Source: Phymorhynchus buccinoides
Taxonomy: Eukaryota; Mollusca; Gastropoda; Neogastropoda; Raphitomidae
Assembly: GCA_017654935.2 (NCBI GenBank)
Contig: CM065690.1
Coordinates: 9,466,906 to 9,530,905 of the forward strand
Length of the DNA stretch: 64,000 nt
Reading direction: 5' to 3'
Shown here piece after piece: positions 1-38,000 of this stretch. Position numbers and translations under genes: made by a program. Under the pieces are notes generated by a model. It saw only the letters and a program-made list of their open reading frames with translations, was not told where the DNA came from and did not search any database. Within the stretch, counting starts at the first letter, position 1; the number at the start of each line of letters is the position of its first letter.

Positions 1-80
1 ACACACCAACCCATTTACATCCGGGGTACAAACTTTTCCAAGACATACACGCAGAGTTTTATAACTAATAACACACACAT

Positions 81-98
81 ACACACACATACACACAC

Positions 99-141
<43 letters not shown>

Positions 142-151
142 CACACACACA

Positions 152-200
<49 letters not shown>
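81..200. repeat. (AC)n microsatellite
   Basis: Interrupted CA/CACACT run in the intron after RBM28 exon 17. Confidence 0.98.
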
Positions 201-202
<2 letters not shown>

Positions 203-289
203 TTCCCTTAAATGGTATTTCGTGACATTAGAAACGTTCAGTTTAAAAAACCAATCAATCATCACACAGCCAGACCACGGGAAACCCAC

Positions 290-24964
<24,675 letters not shown>

Positions 24965-25398
24965 TTTGCCATGTGGTCTACCTTGACGCATGCGTACCGG
25001 AAGTTTTGAAAATGGCTACACTAACCCTGTCAAACTTTTCTCAACCGCTCTATTTTTTTTAGCGTATCATTCCCCAAAAATAGTATGGTAACAAGTTTAT
25101 TTTCCGTAAAAAATAAAAAACCATCACCCGTAAAGTGTCAGTTTTTCTTTCAACGCATTTCAGCATTCACTTGAATCATTTACTCAGTAGGTTTCCTCTT
25201 CCTCTTTTCCTTCCTCTACAGTCTAGGCAGCCAACTTCACCTCGCTGAAGTTGATTCTTTTGATTTTTGTTCTTTAACTCTTTTTTTCCGAAGATCTTGA
25301 TCGGTTATTTATTTGAAACTTTGTACCAAAAATCTCACATAATGGAGAGACATTTTGTATTGTGTATATTTAGAGCTAATTTGTACCTCAAATGTAAC
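24965..25398. promoter_or_regulatory. RBM28 upstream region
   Basis: Sequence between the RBM28 ATG and the tRNA-Ala gene, and therefore likely to hold the RBM28 core promoter. No TATA box in a convincing position was seen. Confidence 0.35.
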
Positions 25399-25471
25399 GG
25401 GGATGTAGCTCAAGTGGTAGAGCGCTCGCTTAGCATGTGAGAGGTACGGGGATCGATACCCCGCATCTCCA
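25399..25471 (+). tRNA. tRNA-Ala (anticodon AGC)
   Basis: 73 nt fold into a complete cloverleaf. The acceptor stem is GGGGATG/CATCTCC, the D arm is GCTC...GAGC, the anticodon stem CTCGC/GTGAG holds loop TTAGCAT (AGC), and the T stem is CGGGG/CCCCG with loop ATCGATA. A run of T follows at about 25476, a pol III terminator. Unlike the SINE heads nearby, it has intact stems and no SINE body. It lies 435 bp upstream of the RBM28 start codon on the opposite strand. Confidence 0.95.
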
Positions 25472-25634
25472 ATAGTTTTTTTTCTTCTAGTCTTTTTTAG
25501 TGTAGGCCTACAACTATGATACAAGTATTAATATAGATGATATTAGCTATCGATTGATTGCTTTAGTTTTATTTCAAGTTCAAGGTCATGCTGATTACGG
25601 CGTTGAAACCCCAAAACACTTAATCGCTAATATC

Positions 25635-26366
25635 GGGTGACCGGAATAACGTCGAATGTACGGTTGCGCCTAAGGTCGAAACAAAATGGCATGACTGACA
25701 AGTGTGCCTAATGTCGAAAATTTTATGTAAATTTTACGTTTGAGCCTAAGGTCGAATGCACAGTTGAGCCCAACGTCGAATTTCAAAGTTGTGTCTAAGG
25801 TCGAATGCATCGTTGAGCCTAAGGTCGAATGCTAAGTTGAGCCCAAACGTCGAATTTCAAAGTTGTGCCTAAGGTCGAATGTATAGTTGAGCCTAACGTC
25901 GAATTGCAGAGTTGTGCCTAAGGTCGAATTGCACAGTACAGCCTACATTGATTCAGTTCCCAGGTACACGGGCTTGGGTACCGACACACACACACACTCA
26001 AATATCACAAAAGTTTTCATGTTCATACAATGTAGAATTTTTGCGAGATCCTTCCAGGATTCGGTACATCTTGACTCTCTCTTGCCACCACACTGACAGA
26101 ATCTGTGGCAATAATATATTCTGATTTAAATTACTTTAGTGAGATCTTCTTCATCGAAATGGCGGCTGACCTTGGGCGCAACTTTGCAATTCGACGTTAG
26201 GCTCAACTTTGCATTCGACCTTAGGCTCAACTGTATATTCGACGTTAGGCACAGCTCTGCAATTCGACATTAGGATGAAGTGTGCATTTACTTATTTTCG
26301 ACCTTAAGCACACCTGTACATTCGACCTTAGGCGCAACTGTACTTTCGACCTTATTCCGGATTCCC
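25635..26366. mobile_element. 732-bp foldback-type element with sub-repeated arms, 8-bp TSD
   Basis: Flanked by the identical octamer CTAATATC (25627-25634 and 26367-26374). Ends GGGTGACCGGAATAACGTCG and GACCTTATTCCGGATTCCC are inverted. Each arm is a chain of about 22-bp imperfect repeats (GTTGAGCCTAAGGTCGAATG), inverted in the right arm. The centre, about 25960-26165, holds the only non-repeat DNA. No transposase. Confidence 0.88.
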
Positions 26367-26374
26367 CTAATATC

Positions 26375-27124
<750 letters not shown>

Positions 27125-27228
27125 ATGCATACGCTCCACACCCGACACCTTTGATTTCATGTAACTCATGCAGGACAAATGCACGCCAGAGTTTTACCGT
27201 ATTCTCCCAGGAGAGGCCTTCATGACGT

Positions 27229-27785
27229 CTTTTACATTTAAATTATCATCAGATTCTGGATGGCGAAATCCTCCCAGACTGAGCCGTTGGAAATCCTTCC
27301 TTCTTGACTAACTGATCCGCCCGGCGCCCCTGTTGGTGACTATGATGGTGTACGCACAGTTAAGCAGCCGGGATAGCGAAAGCTGCTTAATGTTTTCAGA
27401 GCTGACTGACTGACTGACAGCTATTTCTTACACTCAAGTCCCTTGTTTTTGTCTGGGTAGTTGTGACCCACATACAAATATCTCCAACTTCAAATTGATG
27501 CTGCTCTTTAAAATGTTTCGTTTTCAATTTGGGGACTCAATTTATGGGAGTCAAACCTGGTCAAAACAAGACTTCTTTTACATTTAAATTATCATCAGAT
27601 TCTGGATGGCGAAATCCTCCCAGACCCCCCAACTGAGCCGTTGGAAATCCTTCCTTCTTGACTAACTGATCCGCCCGGCGCTCCTGTTGGTGATGGTGTA
27701 CGCACAGTTAAGCAGCCGGGATAGCGAAAGCTGCTTAATGTTTTCAGAGCTGACTGACTGACTGACAGCTATTTCTTACACTCAC
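27229..27785 (+). repeat. Direct duplication, about 210 bp, copies at 27229-27437 and 27574-27785
   Basis: Both copies carry CTTTTACATTTAAATTATCA, CTGGATGGCGAAATCCTCCC, GATCCGCCCGGCGC and AGCAGCCGGGATAGCGAAAG. The spacer (27437-27573) is itself repeated at 28034-28145 (CAATTTGGGGACT, GTCAAACCTGGTCAAAACAA). Confidence 0.9.
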
Positions 27786-28211
27786 TGTATTAGCCCTTAC
27801 AAAGACAACAATGATGTTTATGAACAGACCCCATCTTAATTGTAAACACTGTGATGTGTGTGTGTGTCAGTCTAGGTTTCATGCCGTGTTATTTGACTTT
27901 TTCTGTGGAACTTCACTTTCATGTCATAATTTTGTTTCCTTATGGCAGGCCTGTGTGCTACTGTGTCTTTTGGAGTACAACACGTGCAAATAAAAATACA
28001 ACGTGTTAAAGACACACTGACGCACCACGATTAAGTCCCTTGTTTTTGCCTTCAAATTGATACTGCTCTTTAAAATGATGTTTCGTTTTCAATTTGGGGA
28101 CATTTGTATGGGAGTCAAACCTGGTCAAAACAAGATTTCTTAGCAGCTATAAGAGGGAAAACACGTCACGGTGAAACCCGTGATTTTGACACGTTGTTTT
28201 CGTTCCCCACC

Positions 28212-28457
28212 TTAACCCTTTCACCGCCAGCCATATTTCAGCCAACAATGTCCATTAAATTTACCTGGGTAGAGAACAAAATCCATCTGCAGTATTGGGG
28301 ATTCTTCTGTGACATATATAAAATAAGGTCTATCATTACTTCCCAAAGCTAACACAATAGGGTCTTTGGGTAATAGACCCCAATTTGATGCGTTTTAGTG
28401 ACATAGGTGTTAAATCACTGTGGTGCTATAATGCGACTTTGGCGGTGAAAGGGTTAA
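28212..28457 (+). mobile_element. piggyBac-type MITE, copy 1
   Basis: TTAA-CCCTTTCACCGCCAGCC at the left and TTGGCGGTGAAAGGG-TTAA at the right, 246 bp. Same ends at 60723-60967 and 56245-56488 (reverse), and a fragment at 35655-35702. Confidence 0.88.
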
Positions 28458-28605
28458 ACGCTCTGGGGGCACACCCAGTGTCATGAACATTTCTCATGGC
28501 CTTGGGTGGCAAGATTACGTGTATGGCTGCTTTTAAAGGGCCCCGCCACATGGGCGGCCATACTCCGACTTCAGGGGACATTTTGACACGTGACCTGGTG
28601 GGTCT
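28458..28605 (+). mobile_element. Interspersed repeat, also at 57765-57895
   Basis: ACGCTCTGGGGGCACACCCA, CCTTGGGTGG and GCCCCGCCACAT-GGGCGG then CATACTCCGACTTCAGGGG occur in both copies; a diverged fragment lies near 56030-56075. Confidence 0.82.
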
Positions 28606-29424
28606 TTAAGATTAAAACGTTTGTAGAGAACAAACGATGTCAGTAATCCATGGTAGCAGCTGCACGCATACCAAGTCTGTTTCTCCCCCTATAGCTCCAT
28701 CAACGTGCAGTCTGCCCATGGTTCAGATCAAGGTTAAAGCCAAAGCACACGATCCAAACAATCGGTTCACGCTACTCCGACACTTGGCTTAAATGATTTT
28801 ATTTATTAAAAAAACATGTTAAGCAAGCATAACGGCAACAACAAGCTGACACTGTGCCAACGTACTATGCATGAATTTTTGAATGGCGGCTAGCAAGTAC
28901 AAGACTAAACAGGTTAATCTAAACATTATCAAAGAAAAAATTGATAAAGATAGGTACATTTCAAATCCTTCGTAAAATATACATTAGGAAACCAATAAAA
29001 ATCAGTGAAAATAAGAAAAAAAGATAAACCAAACTTTGTGAAATACACAAAACACAGAATATAAACAATAAGATATATGAATAAAATGAATTACATTCAG
29101 AATATGAAAGAGACATGAGGATGATGGGGGATACAAAAGATAATTACGACGTGAATCAATCACTAAATGCAGGCATGTTACTTGCTAAACAAGGATCCCT
29201 GTACTTTTTATTATTATTATTATCCCTGTACATTTATTATTATTATTATTATTTATTATCAACAATATGTACAGGGAAGGTCGGCCATACACTGGTGCAA
29301 CACATTGAATATACAAACTATGAATGGAAAAGATGATAATTATAAACATAAATGGCTATGAATATTGACATGGTAAATATAACTATTAATGAACATCAAT
29401 GTGTGACCAAATACTGACTTACGA
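28606..29424. other. Intergenic, no gene recognised
   Basis: AT-rich with TTATTATTATT tracts near 29208-29260. No supported feature. Confidence 0.5.
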
Positions 29425-29815
29425 CAGAAACCTTTTTGAATGAACAATAAATTGATGAACAGTTTCAAATATAGGACTATTTATTTTGTTTGATAGTACA
29501 GGATTTCCTTTCAATAACGTTTGTAATCTAGTATAGTCCGGGGTTAGAGTTAATATTGTATTTGATCGAGCTATATAAAATAGTTGACAGGAAAGTAAGT
29601 AATGCTCAGAAGTTTCCAAGGCAACACCACAATCACATAGGGGATTATTAATTAAATGTCTGTTAAATAAGTCATAATTGAGGTTGCTAATTCCTAGACG
29701 AAGTTGACAGTGTATTACTTGTTCAATTCTATTACCAAAATAATAGAAGTCAGGAACAATAGGATCGTTAGCATTTAAGTAATGTTTGAGTTGGCTTAGA
29801 GAGGTGCTATTTTTC
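29425..29815 (-). mobile_element. LINE ORF2 C-terminal fragment with CxC zinc-knuckle region
   Basis: Minus-strand reading includes QVIHCQLRLGISNLNYDLFN then RHLINNPLCDCGVALETSEH and YLLSC, the cysteine/histidine region that follows the reverse transcriptase in many non-LTR elements. The frame is open for this stretch and runs into a 30-bp tandem array upstream. Confidence 0.82.
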
Positions 29816-30225
29816 ACACAAGTGAACATGAATGGTGAATGTCTGAAACAAGTGAACATGAATGGTGAATGTCTGAGACAAGTGAACATGAATGGTGAAT
29901 GTCTGAAACAAGTGAACATGAATGGTGAATGTCTGAAACAAGTGAACATGAATGGTGAATGTCTGAAACAAGTGAATATGAATGGTGAATGTCTGAAACA
30001 AATGAACATGAATTGTGAATGTGAAACAATAGGGTTTTTTATGGGACCATTCCTGCGCTGTGATGCACAACCACACAAAATTTAAGTGAAGATACAGCTG
30101 ACATGAAATATAGAGAAATAAGTGAACATGAATGGTGAATGTCTGAAACAAACATGAATGGTGAATGTCTGAAATAAGTGAATGGTGAATGTCTGAAACA
30201 AGTGAACATGAATTGTGAATGTCTG
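29816..30225. repeat. 30-bp minisatellite, two blocks
   Basis: Unit GTGAACATGAATGGTGAATG-TCTGAAACAA, about 6-7 copies at 29816-30010 and about 4 at 30118-30225. The spacer between the blocks is partly repeated again at 30228-30290 (ATGGGACCATTCCTGC). Confidence 0.95.
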
Positions 30226-30454
30226 AAACAATAGGTTTTTTTATGGGACCATTCCTGCACTGTGATGCACAACCACACAACATTTAAAGCCATTCTGTTC
30301 ACTGGTTCATGAGATACAGCTCGGACATGAAATATAGAGCACCGACAAAGAAAGACATTTCGGTTTTGTGAGTCTTCCTCTCACTCTCACTCTGGATCTG
30401 TTGCAGTTATCCTTTGTCCCGTTATTCTTCCTGTTCATCTTATTCCTGGTGGTG

Positions 30455-30456
30455 GT

Positions 30457-30488
<32 letters not shown>
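30455..30488. repeat. Poly-G run
   Basis: About 29 consecutive G after GGTGGTGGTG. Length is unreliable in sequencing. Confidence 0.95.
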
Positions 30489-30796
30489 ATTCTTGCCTAT
30501 TCTTGTTTTTCTCGTTCTTGCACTTTTTGCTTCTCCTTTTTTTTCCTTCTCATTTGTCTATTTTTCTACTTTTCTTTCTTCTGTATCTTTCTTTTCTTCT
30601 TCATCGTGTGTGACTTCTTTCTCCATCCTCATCTTCTCTCGTTTCTTCTTCTTCCTCGCCTTGTTTTCTGTTCTTCCTTCCTCTTCTTCTTTGTTCCTTT
30701 TTCTTCTTGTTTCTGGTTTCTTTTTCCCCCCTTCCTGTCCATTCGTTTTGCCCCTTTCTCTTCTTTTCTTCTTCAATTTCCCTTCGTATTATTTGG

Positions 30797-31140
30797 CCAA
30801 TCCATCACCAAGGCCAAACAGCAAAAGAAGTGGGCAAGACACAACACCTACACAAAACACAACAGGGCAGACCCATATTACATGTTAACCCGCCAAGAGC
30901 AGGTCTGTGTTTTCAGACTCAGGACAGGTCACAACAAACTACGTATCGGTGAATCAGACAAGTGTCCATGTGGCACTGAGAACCAAACCTGTCCACTACC
31001 TGTTCCAACAGCAAAGAAAAAAGACCTGGCCAGACCACGTCTCGGTGGCCCAGAAGCTCTTCGGAAGACTGGAGGACCTGCAACATACGGCCGCCTTCAT
31101 ACTGGATGCTGGGGTGTCCCTCTGACGTACGATAAGAAGA
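30797..31140 (+). mobile_element. LINE ORF2 C-terminal fragment, frameshifted
   Basis: QQKKWARHNTYTKHNRADPY, LTRQEQVCVFRLRTGHNKLR and ESDKCPCGTENQT are readable, then a frame change to AQKLFGRLEDLQHTAAFILD. This CxCG...E-QT pattern is the C-terminal knuckle of I/Jockey-type LINEs. It ends with an AAGAAGAAG tail at 31133-31150. Confidence 0.8.
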
Positions 31141-31319
31141 AGAAGAAGAGATTTCTTTCTTCATTTTCATTTCCATCTTTCTTTTTTGTCTTGTTTAGTC
31201 CTTTCTTCTTCTTTTCCTTTTTTTCGTTGTCTTCCTTTTTCTTCTTCCTCCTCTTCTTTTCGTGTCAGTTTTTCTTTTGTTAGTCTCTGTCTTTTCTTGA
31301 TTCTTCTTTCTACTTTTTT

Positions 31320-31735
31320 GTCCCCGAGCCGAAGGTTCGGAGAGCTATTGTTTTTGTCTGGTCCGTCCGTCCGGTGTCCGTCCGTCCGGTGTTCGTCCGT
31401 CCGGTGTCCGTCCGTCCGTCCGGCGTGCCTCCGTCCGTCCGGCTATTCGTCCGTTTTTCTCAAAAACTATTCAGTCTATCATCATCGAATTTGGTATACT
31501 AGCTTGCCAAGATGCAAGCTATCCACTGATGTATTTAGTTTTACATTAAGGTCAAGGTCGCACACTCCTACCCCCCTCCAAAACCCGTACCCCCCCCCCC
31601 CCTCCAACACACACACACACACACACACACGTTTTAGTTATGAGAAAGTGACCAACTTGTATACTTGTCAGTATTATAGTATAGTAGCCGAATTTTTGCA
31701 AAGTTTACCTGGATACAAGGGAAGCAATTGATTCT
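31320..31735 (+). mobile_element. Interspersed repeat with CCGTCCGTCCGGTGT tandem segment
   Basis: GAGCCGAAGGTTCGGAGAGC, several CCGTCCGTCCGGTGT units, TTTCTCAAAAACTATT and CATCGAATTTGGTATACT. I recognise it as a repeat of the kind common in marine invertebrate genomes but cannot name the family. Confidence 0.5.
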
Positions 31736-31898
31736 ATACCTATTGTCCGTAATTTTTTGTGTGCTTACCGCCCTTAGTTATAAAAAACAAAAACAGTCGC
31801 ATAATGTAAAATTAAACATTTGCTGTCAGTTTTATCGCAGACAACAAAACTTTCTTTATTGTACTTAAATGGATATTTCAAAGGTTAAATTTTTTACC

Positions 31899-32040
31899 AT
31901 GGACATTTTTTTAAACTGTGTTTTGAAAACGACAACCGTAAACCGCCGTGAACGATCGTGTCGCTTTCGGATTGCAGACAACTTGTCAGGGAAGAACATC
32001 AAGTTTGAGCTGTTTCTGACGGTGCTGTCATCAATTGGAC
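31899..32040 (+). CDS. YccV-domain gene exon 1 (probable start)
   Basis: Reads [20 protein letters not shown] and onward to [18 protein letters not shown]. The ATG at 31899 sits in ACCATGG, a strong initiation context. A weaker in-frame ATG at 31869 (+10 residues) directly follows an in-frame TAA, so the frame is closed upstream. The donor GAC|GTGAGT leaves one base that joins exon 2 in exact phase (C|GC, Arg). No homologue of this N-terminus is recognised, so the exon rests on splice signals and phase. Confidence 0.62.
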
Positions 32041-35000
32041 GTGAGTACAGACTGTCATTTTTGGGGGGTTTATAAGTACATTGCTTATTCGATGGATTTG
32101 ACAGAAAAAAAGCATTTGCAAATGTTTTGGATCAAATTTCTTCCAAAACAATCATCATGTAAATGTCTTACACTTACAGTATCAGTATGACTTTGAGTCT
32201 GACTGACTATGAGTTACTCACTTCTTCTTCTGCCAATGATATCCACCTGCCGTAGCCGGCTATAACTGACAAATATTGGGGTTCCAAAAAAAATGCTGCG
32301 CGTGAAAAAAAAGAAAAGAGGAGCCTAGATAGAAAGAGAGCATGGCCATTTCACCGCATTTGGCACCCAGCTACTAGCTATTCCGAGAGTACCTGGCGGC
32401 TGGGCCCACAGGCCACACGAGAATGAAGAAATCAAAACACACACAAAAAGAGAGAAGGAGAAGCGTTGGGAGGAGTGGGGGAGGGCAGGGGAGGAGAGGG
32501 GGGGAGGAGGGGGAAGGAAGAGGGGGAGAGGGGGGGTGTCGGTGTGTGCTTATGCAGACAGCTTCAGCACCCTCGAGATGAAGGAGCTGAGCGTGGGGGA
32601 CTGGATGATTTCTGGGGTCAGGGAGTTCCAGTCTCGGATGGTTTTGGGGAAGAAGGAATTGTTTCTGTAGTCAGTTCTTGTTGGAATTGTAGGTTGTGGT
32701 TGTGTCTTCTGCTGCTGGGGGGTAGAGGTTGGAGGGAGCTGCACCTGATGCAGGCTAGTCCATTCATCATTTTGTAGAACGTGCCAAGCCTGTTTGCACG
32801 TCGGCGTTCGGCCAGGGTAGACCACTGCAAATGGTGGAGCATTGCGTTGACGCTAGATGTATTCCTGTGTCTATTCAGGACATATCTTGCCACCCTGCGC
32901 TGCACTTTTTTAAGATCAGTGATCAGCCTGTCAGTGTGGGGTACCAAACTGAGCTCGCATATTCCATGATGGGTCTAACCAAGGCCTTGTATGCAAGCTC
33001 CTTGGTAGCAGTGGAGCACACCTTCAGGTTTCTCCTCAAGAAGCTGAGGGTTCTGTTGGCTTTGGCGCAGGTGGCTGCGATGTGGGCTCCCCAGGAGAGG
33101 TCAGTTTGCAGGGTGACCCCCAGATAACTTTGCAGAGGACACTCTTTCAAGGGCGTGATCATGGAAACTGTTGCTGGTAGTGGCGTTCAGCGGCTTTCTG
33201 CTTCTCGACAAAGGCAGCTGACTGCATTTGGCGGGGTGGAACGCCATGTCCCATTCTCTTTCCCAGTCTTCCAGCTTCCTGAGGTCCTCTTGGAGTTTAG
33301 TCAGGTCGTCGCTGCAGGTGATGAATTGGTACACAGCTGTAATGTCAGCAAATAAACGAGACGGGGATGAGATCTTGGATGGTAAGTCATTAATGTAGGT
33401 GAGAAAGAGACAAGGTCCTAGGACAGTCCCTTGGGGCACGCCGGATTTTACTCGCACGTGGCAGTACTGGGCTCCATCGACCACAACGGCTTGCGATCAA
33501 TAAGGAAATTCGCTATCCAGCTGTTGGTGTTTCCTCGGATCCCGAGCAAATTTGAAGCGATTCGGTTAAGAAACGGCGGAGTTATAAGGCCCCATTTCCC
33601 GTTGGCGCTGCTCTGAGAGTGATGCGCTCTTCCTAGTAACGGTAACGCCTAGTAACGCCTAAATTAAATGTCTTACAATAGTATGAGTTACTGACTTACT
33701 CACTTCTTCTTCTGCCAATGATATCCACCTGCCGTAACCGGCTATAACTGACAAATATTGGGGTTCCAAAAACAAAATCACTGCGCAGGAAAAAAAAGAA
33801 AAGAGGAGCCTAGATAGCTCAGAGAGCATGTAGGGCCATTTGGCACCCCCAGCTACTAGCTAGTCGGAGAGTACCTGGCCCCACACGAGAAAGAAGAAAT
33901 CAAAACACACAAAAAGAGAGAGAAGGAGAAGCGGTGGGAGGAGTGGGGGAGGGGAGGGGAGGAGAGGGGGGGGAGAAGAGGGGGGAAGGGGGGGTGTCGG
34001 TGTGCGCTTATGCAGACAGAGCTCTGTAGTGGTTAAGTTTGTTAGTCAGTAGGCTATGGTTCACTCGGTCGAAGGCTTACTCAAAATCCATGATTCATGG
34101 GTCAGTCGCTGTCCCATTTTCCATGGCTGCTGACAGGGCTCCCCATTCTGTGCGTCTGTGCGTCAAATGTGCGTGACAGACGCATTAAAACTTCGTACTG
34201 GGGGTGAAACGACGCACTATAATTACTACTCGAGGGTTATGAGACGCACCATAAATCTGCCGAGTGGCACCCAGGCAAAATGTCAGCCTTATCTGAATGG
34301 CGCTCTCTCTCTATCTTTCTTTCTCTCTCTCTCTCTTTCTCTACCCTCCCCCTCCATTCGCTCACATAACCCCGGTCCGTCTTCCATAAATAGACAGGAC
34401 AAGCATTGGGTTAGAAGAAAAAAAAATATCCATCACTTGAAAGGCATTAGCACAAGGTGAAGGTCAGGGCATGATAGTACTTGATCATTCTAGACTGGTT
34501 ACAAGTTCAATGACCTTTGACACATCCCCAGAGTCTACCACCCCATGCCATGACCCATCATTATACAGTCCCCTTCCCTTTTACTTCGCCACTCTTCCTC
34601 TTAATTACCTTTCTGTCTGCAGTCAATGCAACTTTACATTTGTTGACAGTACCCATATGTCTTTATGCTTATTTTGTTTTGATTTTTCACCCTATATAAG
34701 TTCACCCTGGGGGTGAAGAGACCCTCTATGGCTGCTTCCCGGGGGTGAAAATACCCTCTATGGTCAAACAAAATGGGGAGCCCTGTGCTGAGACTTCGTC
34801 GATGAATTTGAGAAACTGAGTCTCGCAGGAGCGGTATTTACGAAAGCCGTGTTGCTGACTAGATATGATGCCATTCGACTCAAGATGGTTCATGATGCTG
34901 CTCACAAGGATGTGCTCCAGAACTTTGGAGGGAACGCTGGTGAGGGAGATGGGCCTGTAGTTGGAAGCCTTGTAGTGTTCTCCCTTTTTGAAGACAGGGG

Positions 35001-38000
35001 TCACCAGCGCCTCTCTCCAGTCTCCAGTCACTCACTGAGTTAGACTATTCTTGCAACATGTTGCATTTCATTTTCAACGATCGTGATGGTCATCACTCAT
35101 GCAGTCGATCACCTGATGGCTTAGGTTAAAAATCGAAAATAGTCTTGACCTTTACTGGCTTTAGTTCCATGGCGTGGTGTTTTAAACAGTCTTTGTATTG
35201 AACTTGCAACAAGTAACCATTGGCATTTCTCTGATTTCTATCACTAGTGTCAGTGTCATTAGTGTACGTTTGTGTCAGTCCATTTTTAAAGGCATTCACC
35301 AACCAAAGTTAATTCAAACACTTTTAGTTCAATAGTGTAATAATATCAATAGCACTAATGGTGTGCATTAATACATAATACATGTATTCAAGATGATGAT
35401 GATCAAATAAATCATCATTCAGTGTCACCATATTTTGATTTATAATAAAAGTCAACGTTCAAGTCTTCAATAATTTCTTGTCAAACCGTCTCAGTAGACA
35501 TTGCAGTGACTTAAGAGCTTGCGGAATGCGGAAAATAAAATAACTAGAAAACTAATTTGGGGCAAAGTGTGTGTGGAAAAAAACCCAACCGTGTGTGTGG
35601 ATGGGGTGGGTGGGCCTGGTTTGATGCTTTTTAGTTGCATGCTTTTTAGTTGCATTGCACCATTGTGGTGCAAAAATGTGACATTGGCGGTGAAAGGGTT
35701 AAAGGGTGGGGCCAGGCTCTGTTGGCTGAAAGATCGTTTCAAATCGGCTCTCAGCGAAAAAATACGCTTTTGTTGACTACTGTAGTTTGATAAATAAAAG
35801 TTTTCTCACCTTTTTTGACTATATCTTGTTAGCGGCAATTGAAAGAATTAGTTGTTTGAAGTGCGATGTTCAACAAGGCGACTCCAAGTCGAGATGCACT
35901 TCTAAGCTTGTGTTCCTATGACGTAATGTGCTCAATTTCCTTGGATGGTGCCCTGGAGAATCGTTTTGGCCAGAGTGTTGTGACGTGTCACATGACCATA
36001 TCAGGCAGGTTTGCGGCGCTTAACAACTGCTAGGAGTGGCTCTTGTCTGGAGGGTGTTCACTTTTTGCCTGGCATACTCATTTGTCTTGTGCTCTGTGTA
36101 CGAGATGCGAAGAAGTCTCTGGAAGCACTTATGCTCAAACGCTTCTAGTCTGCGTTCGCAGTCTGCCGTTAGAGTCCAGCTCTCGCCACCGTACAGGATG
36201 TCTTATAATAATAATAATAATAATAATAATAATGGGCATTTCTAGCGCTTTCAGGTGTTTGTTTATTTTTGCAAGTTGATTTTCTTTCATAAATAAGTGA
36301 ACTCTTTGGTGTTTTGCTTCTCTGGAACTAGTGTAAGACTTGCAAGAAGATTGACTCCAAGTCCAAAATTCTCTAGCTTTCTAGCTCTTACCCAAACCCG
36401 AATCTCACTCCTGTAACTTGGGGTTTGAGGAGTGGGTTACACTGGTGAATGAAATACACAGTGGCTATGGGTACTGCGTTGTTGCAACACTCAGACCATG
36501 CTTACGGATAGTAACTCTTCCTAGTAGAATTTTTTGGTCAACAAAATGCACATTCTTATTTCGTACATTTAACGCATCTTTGTAAGGAATAGGGTTAGGG
36601 ATAGAATTAGGAACATGTCAGAGTTTATTTAATATTAGTAGTTTTTGAAGATATTTGTGCACAATTTTGTGCGTCACGTGATTGAGCCCCGTACCCATAG
36701 CCTGGAGAATGTGAAATACGGGCCTATACCCCTAGCCTCTGCCAATTAAATATTTTTCTAATTGGATACAAGCCAGGATAAATGTTCCCATAGTTTTATA
36801 CAGACTTTGAAATCATTGTCCTTTGTTGGTTTTACAGGCTTTGGTCCAGAATCCCCGAGAGCGGTGATCCCAGAGAAGATGCCTCAGATTGAGAACCGGC
36901 AGGCCCTGCTGATGCTGGGTGTTCTGCTGCTGGCGGTGCCCCTCCAGTACCTGGTCACCCATGGGGGCATTGTCCCCGATTCCAGCAGCAGGCACGTCGC
37001 ATTGCAGAGGTACTGTGAGCTTGAAAGGCGGGATGCTGTCTGTCTGTCTGTCTGATTTTCTACCTGCCTATCTCTCTTACTCTTAGGGCACACACACACA
37101 CACACACATATATATGAGGCAATGTCAAAAGGTGCTTTCGAAGCAAGTGAAAAATAAAATGTGATTGTCAGCAATTCTTTTGACCTTTTCTGTTTCTTTT
37201 CAACTCCAATAAAATGACTTTGTGTGAATTTATGGATAAATGAGCTTAGATTATGATTTATCACAATTTTATATTGGCTTCAGGAGGCATGTTACTTGTG
37301 ACACGTGACAACATAAAGTACTGTGCTGTGTGAAGAGCATAGCAAAGGTCATGTTCATAAAGCAGAAATAAATAAAGTCACATTGCTAGAATAGCCTGGT
37401 ACAATTGTTTTTGACACTTTAGTAATAACACATGTGTTATGCTTAATTTTGTATCATCACCTACACATACGTCGTCGCCTCACTCTCACACACAATTGCT
37501 TACCATAAAAGAAAATCTCAGAAACAACAAAGAAATGTTTATTTCTTCAAAGAAACATTCCATTTGTTTATTGTAAAGTAATGATACAAAAATTCAAGCC
37601 AAATGAATAAGAGAGTAGAACTGTATTTATGTTACTTGCTACACAAATCCATGTGACGACAAATTGAAGTGTTTTCACAGGTAACAAGTAACATGTGATT
37701 GAAGTCATTACGTCTCATAAACCAACAAAAAAGAAAGTACCTTTTCAAGAAATATTGCTTCAGTATCACTGAAACAGCCAAAGTGTTGTGAAGTAAACTT
37801 GTAATGTGCCTAATTTCAACTTAAAATCGTAACTCATGAGTTACTTGTGACATGTGACAACACAAGATCTCCCGTCACAGGGGGTCTCTTACCCTACAAC
37901 ATAATTTTGGCACCCACTAGCAGAAGAGTAGATCAAAATAAAGAAGTTTTGTGTCAAGCTGTCAATATTTGCATCCAAATTATTGCTTCAATCGAATTGA

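Noticed and set aside
30414..31283. 289-codon plus-strand ORF
   Set aside because: Mostly poly-G and TTC/TCT low-complexity sequence. Only the short LINE knuckle segment inside it is meaningful and is listed separately.
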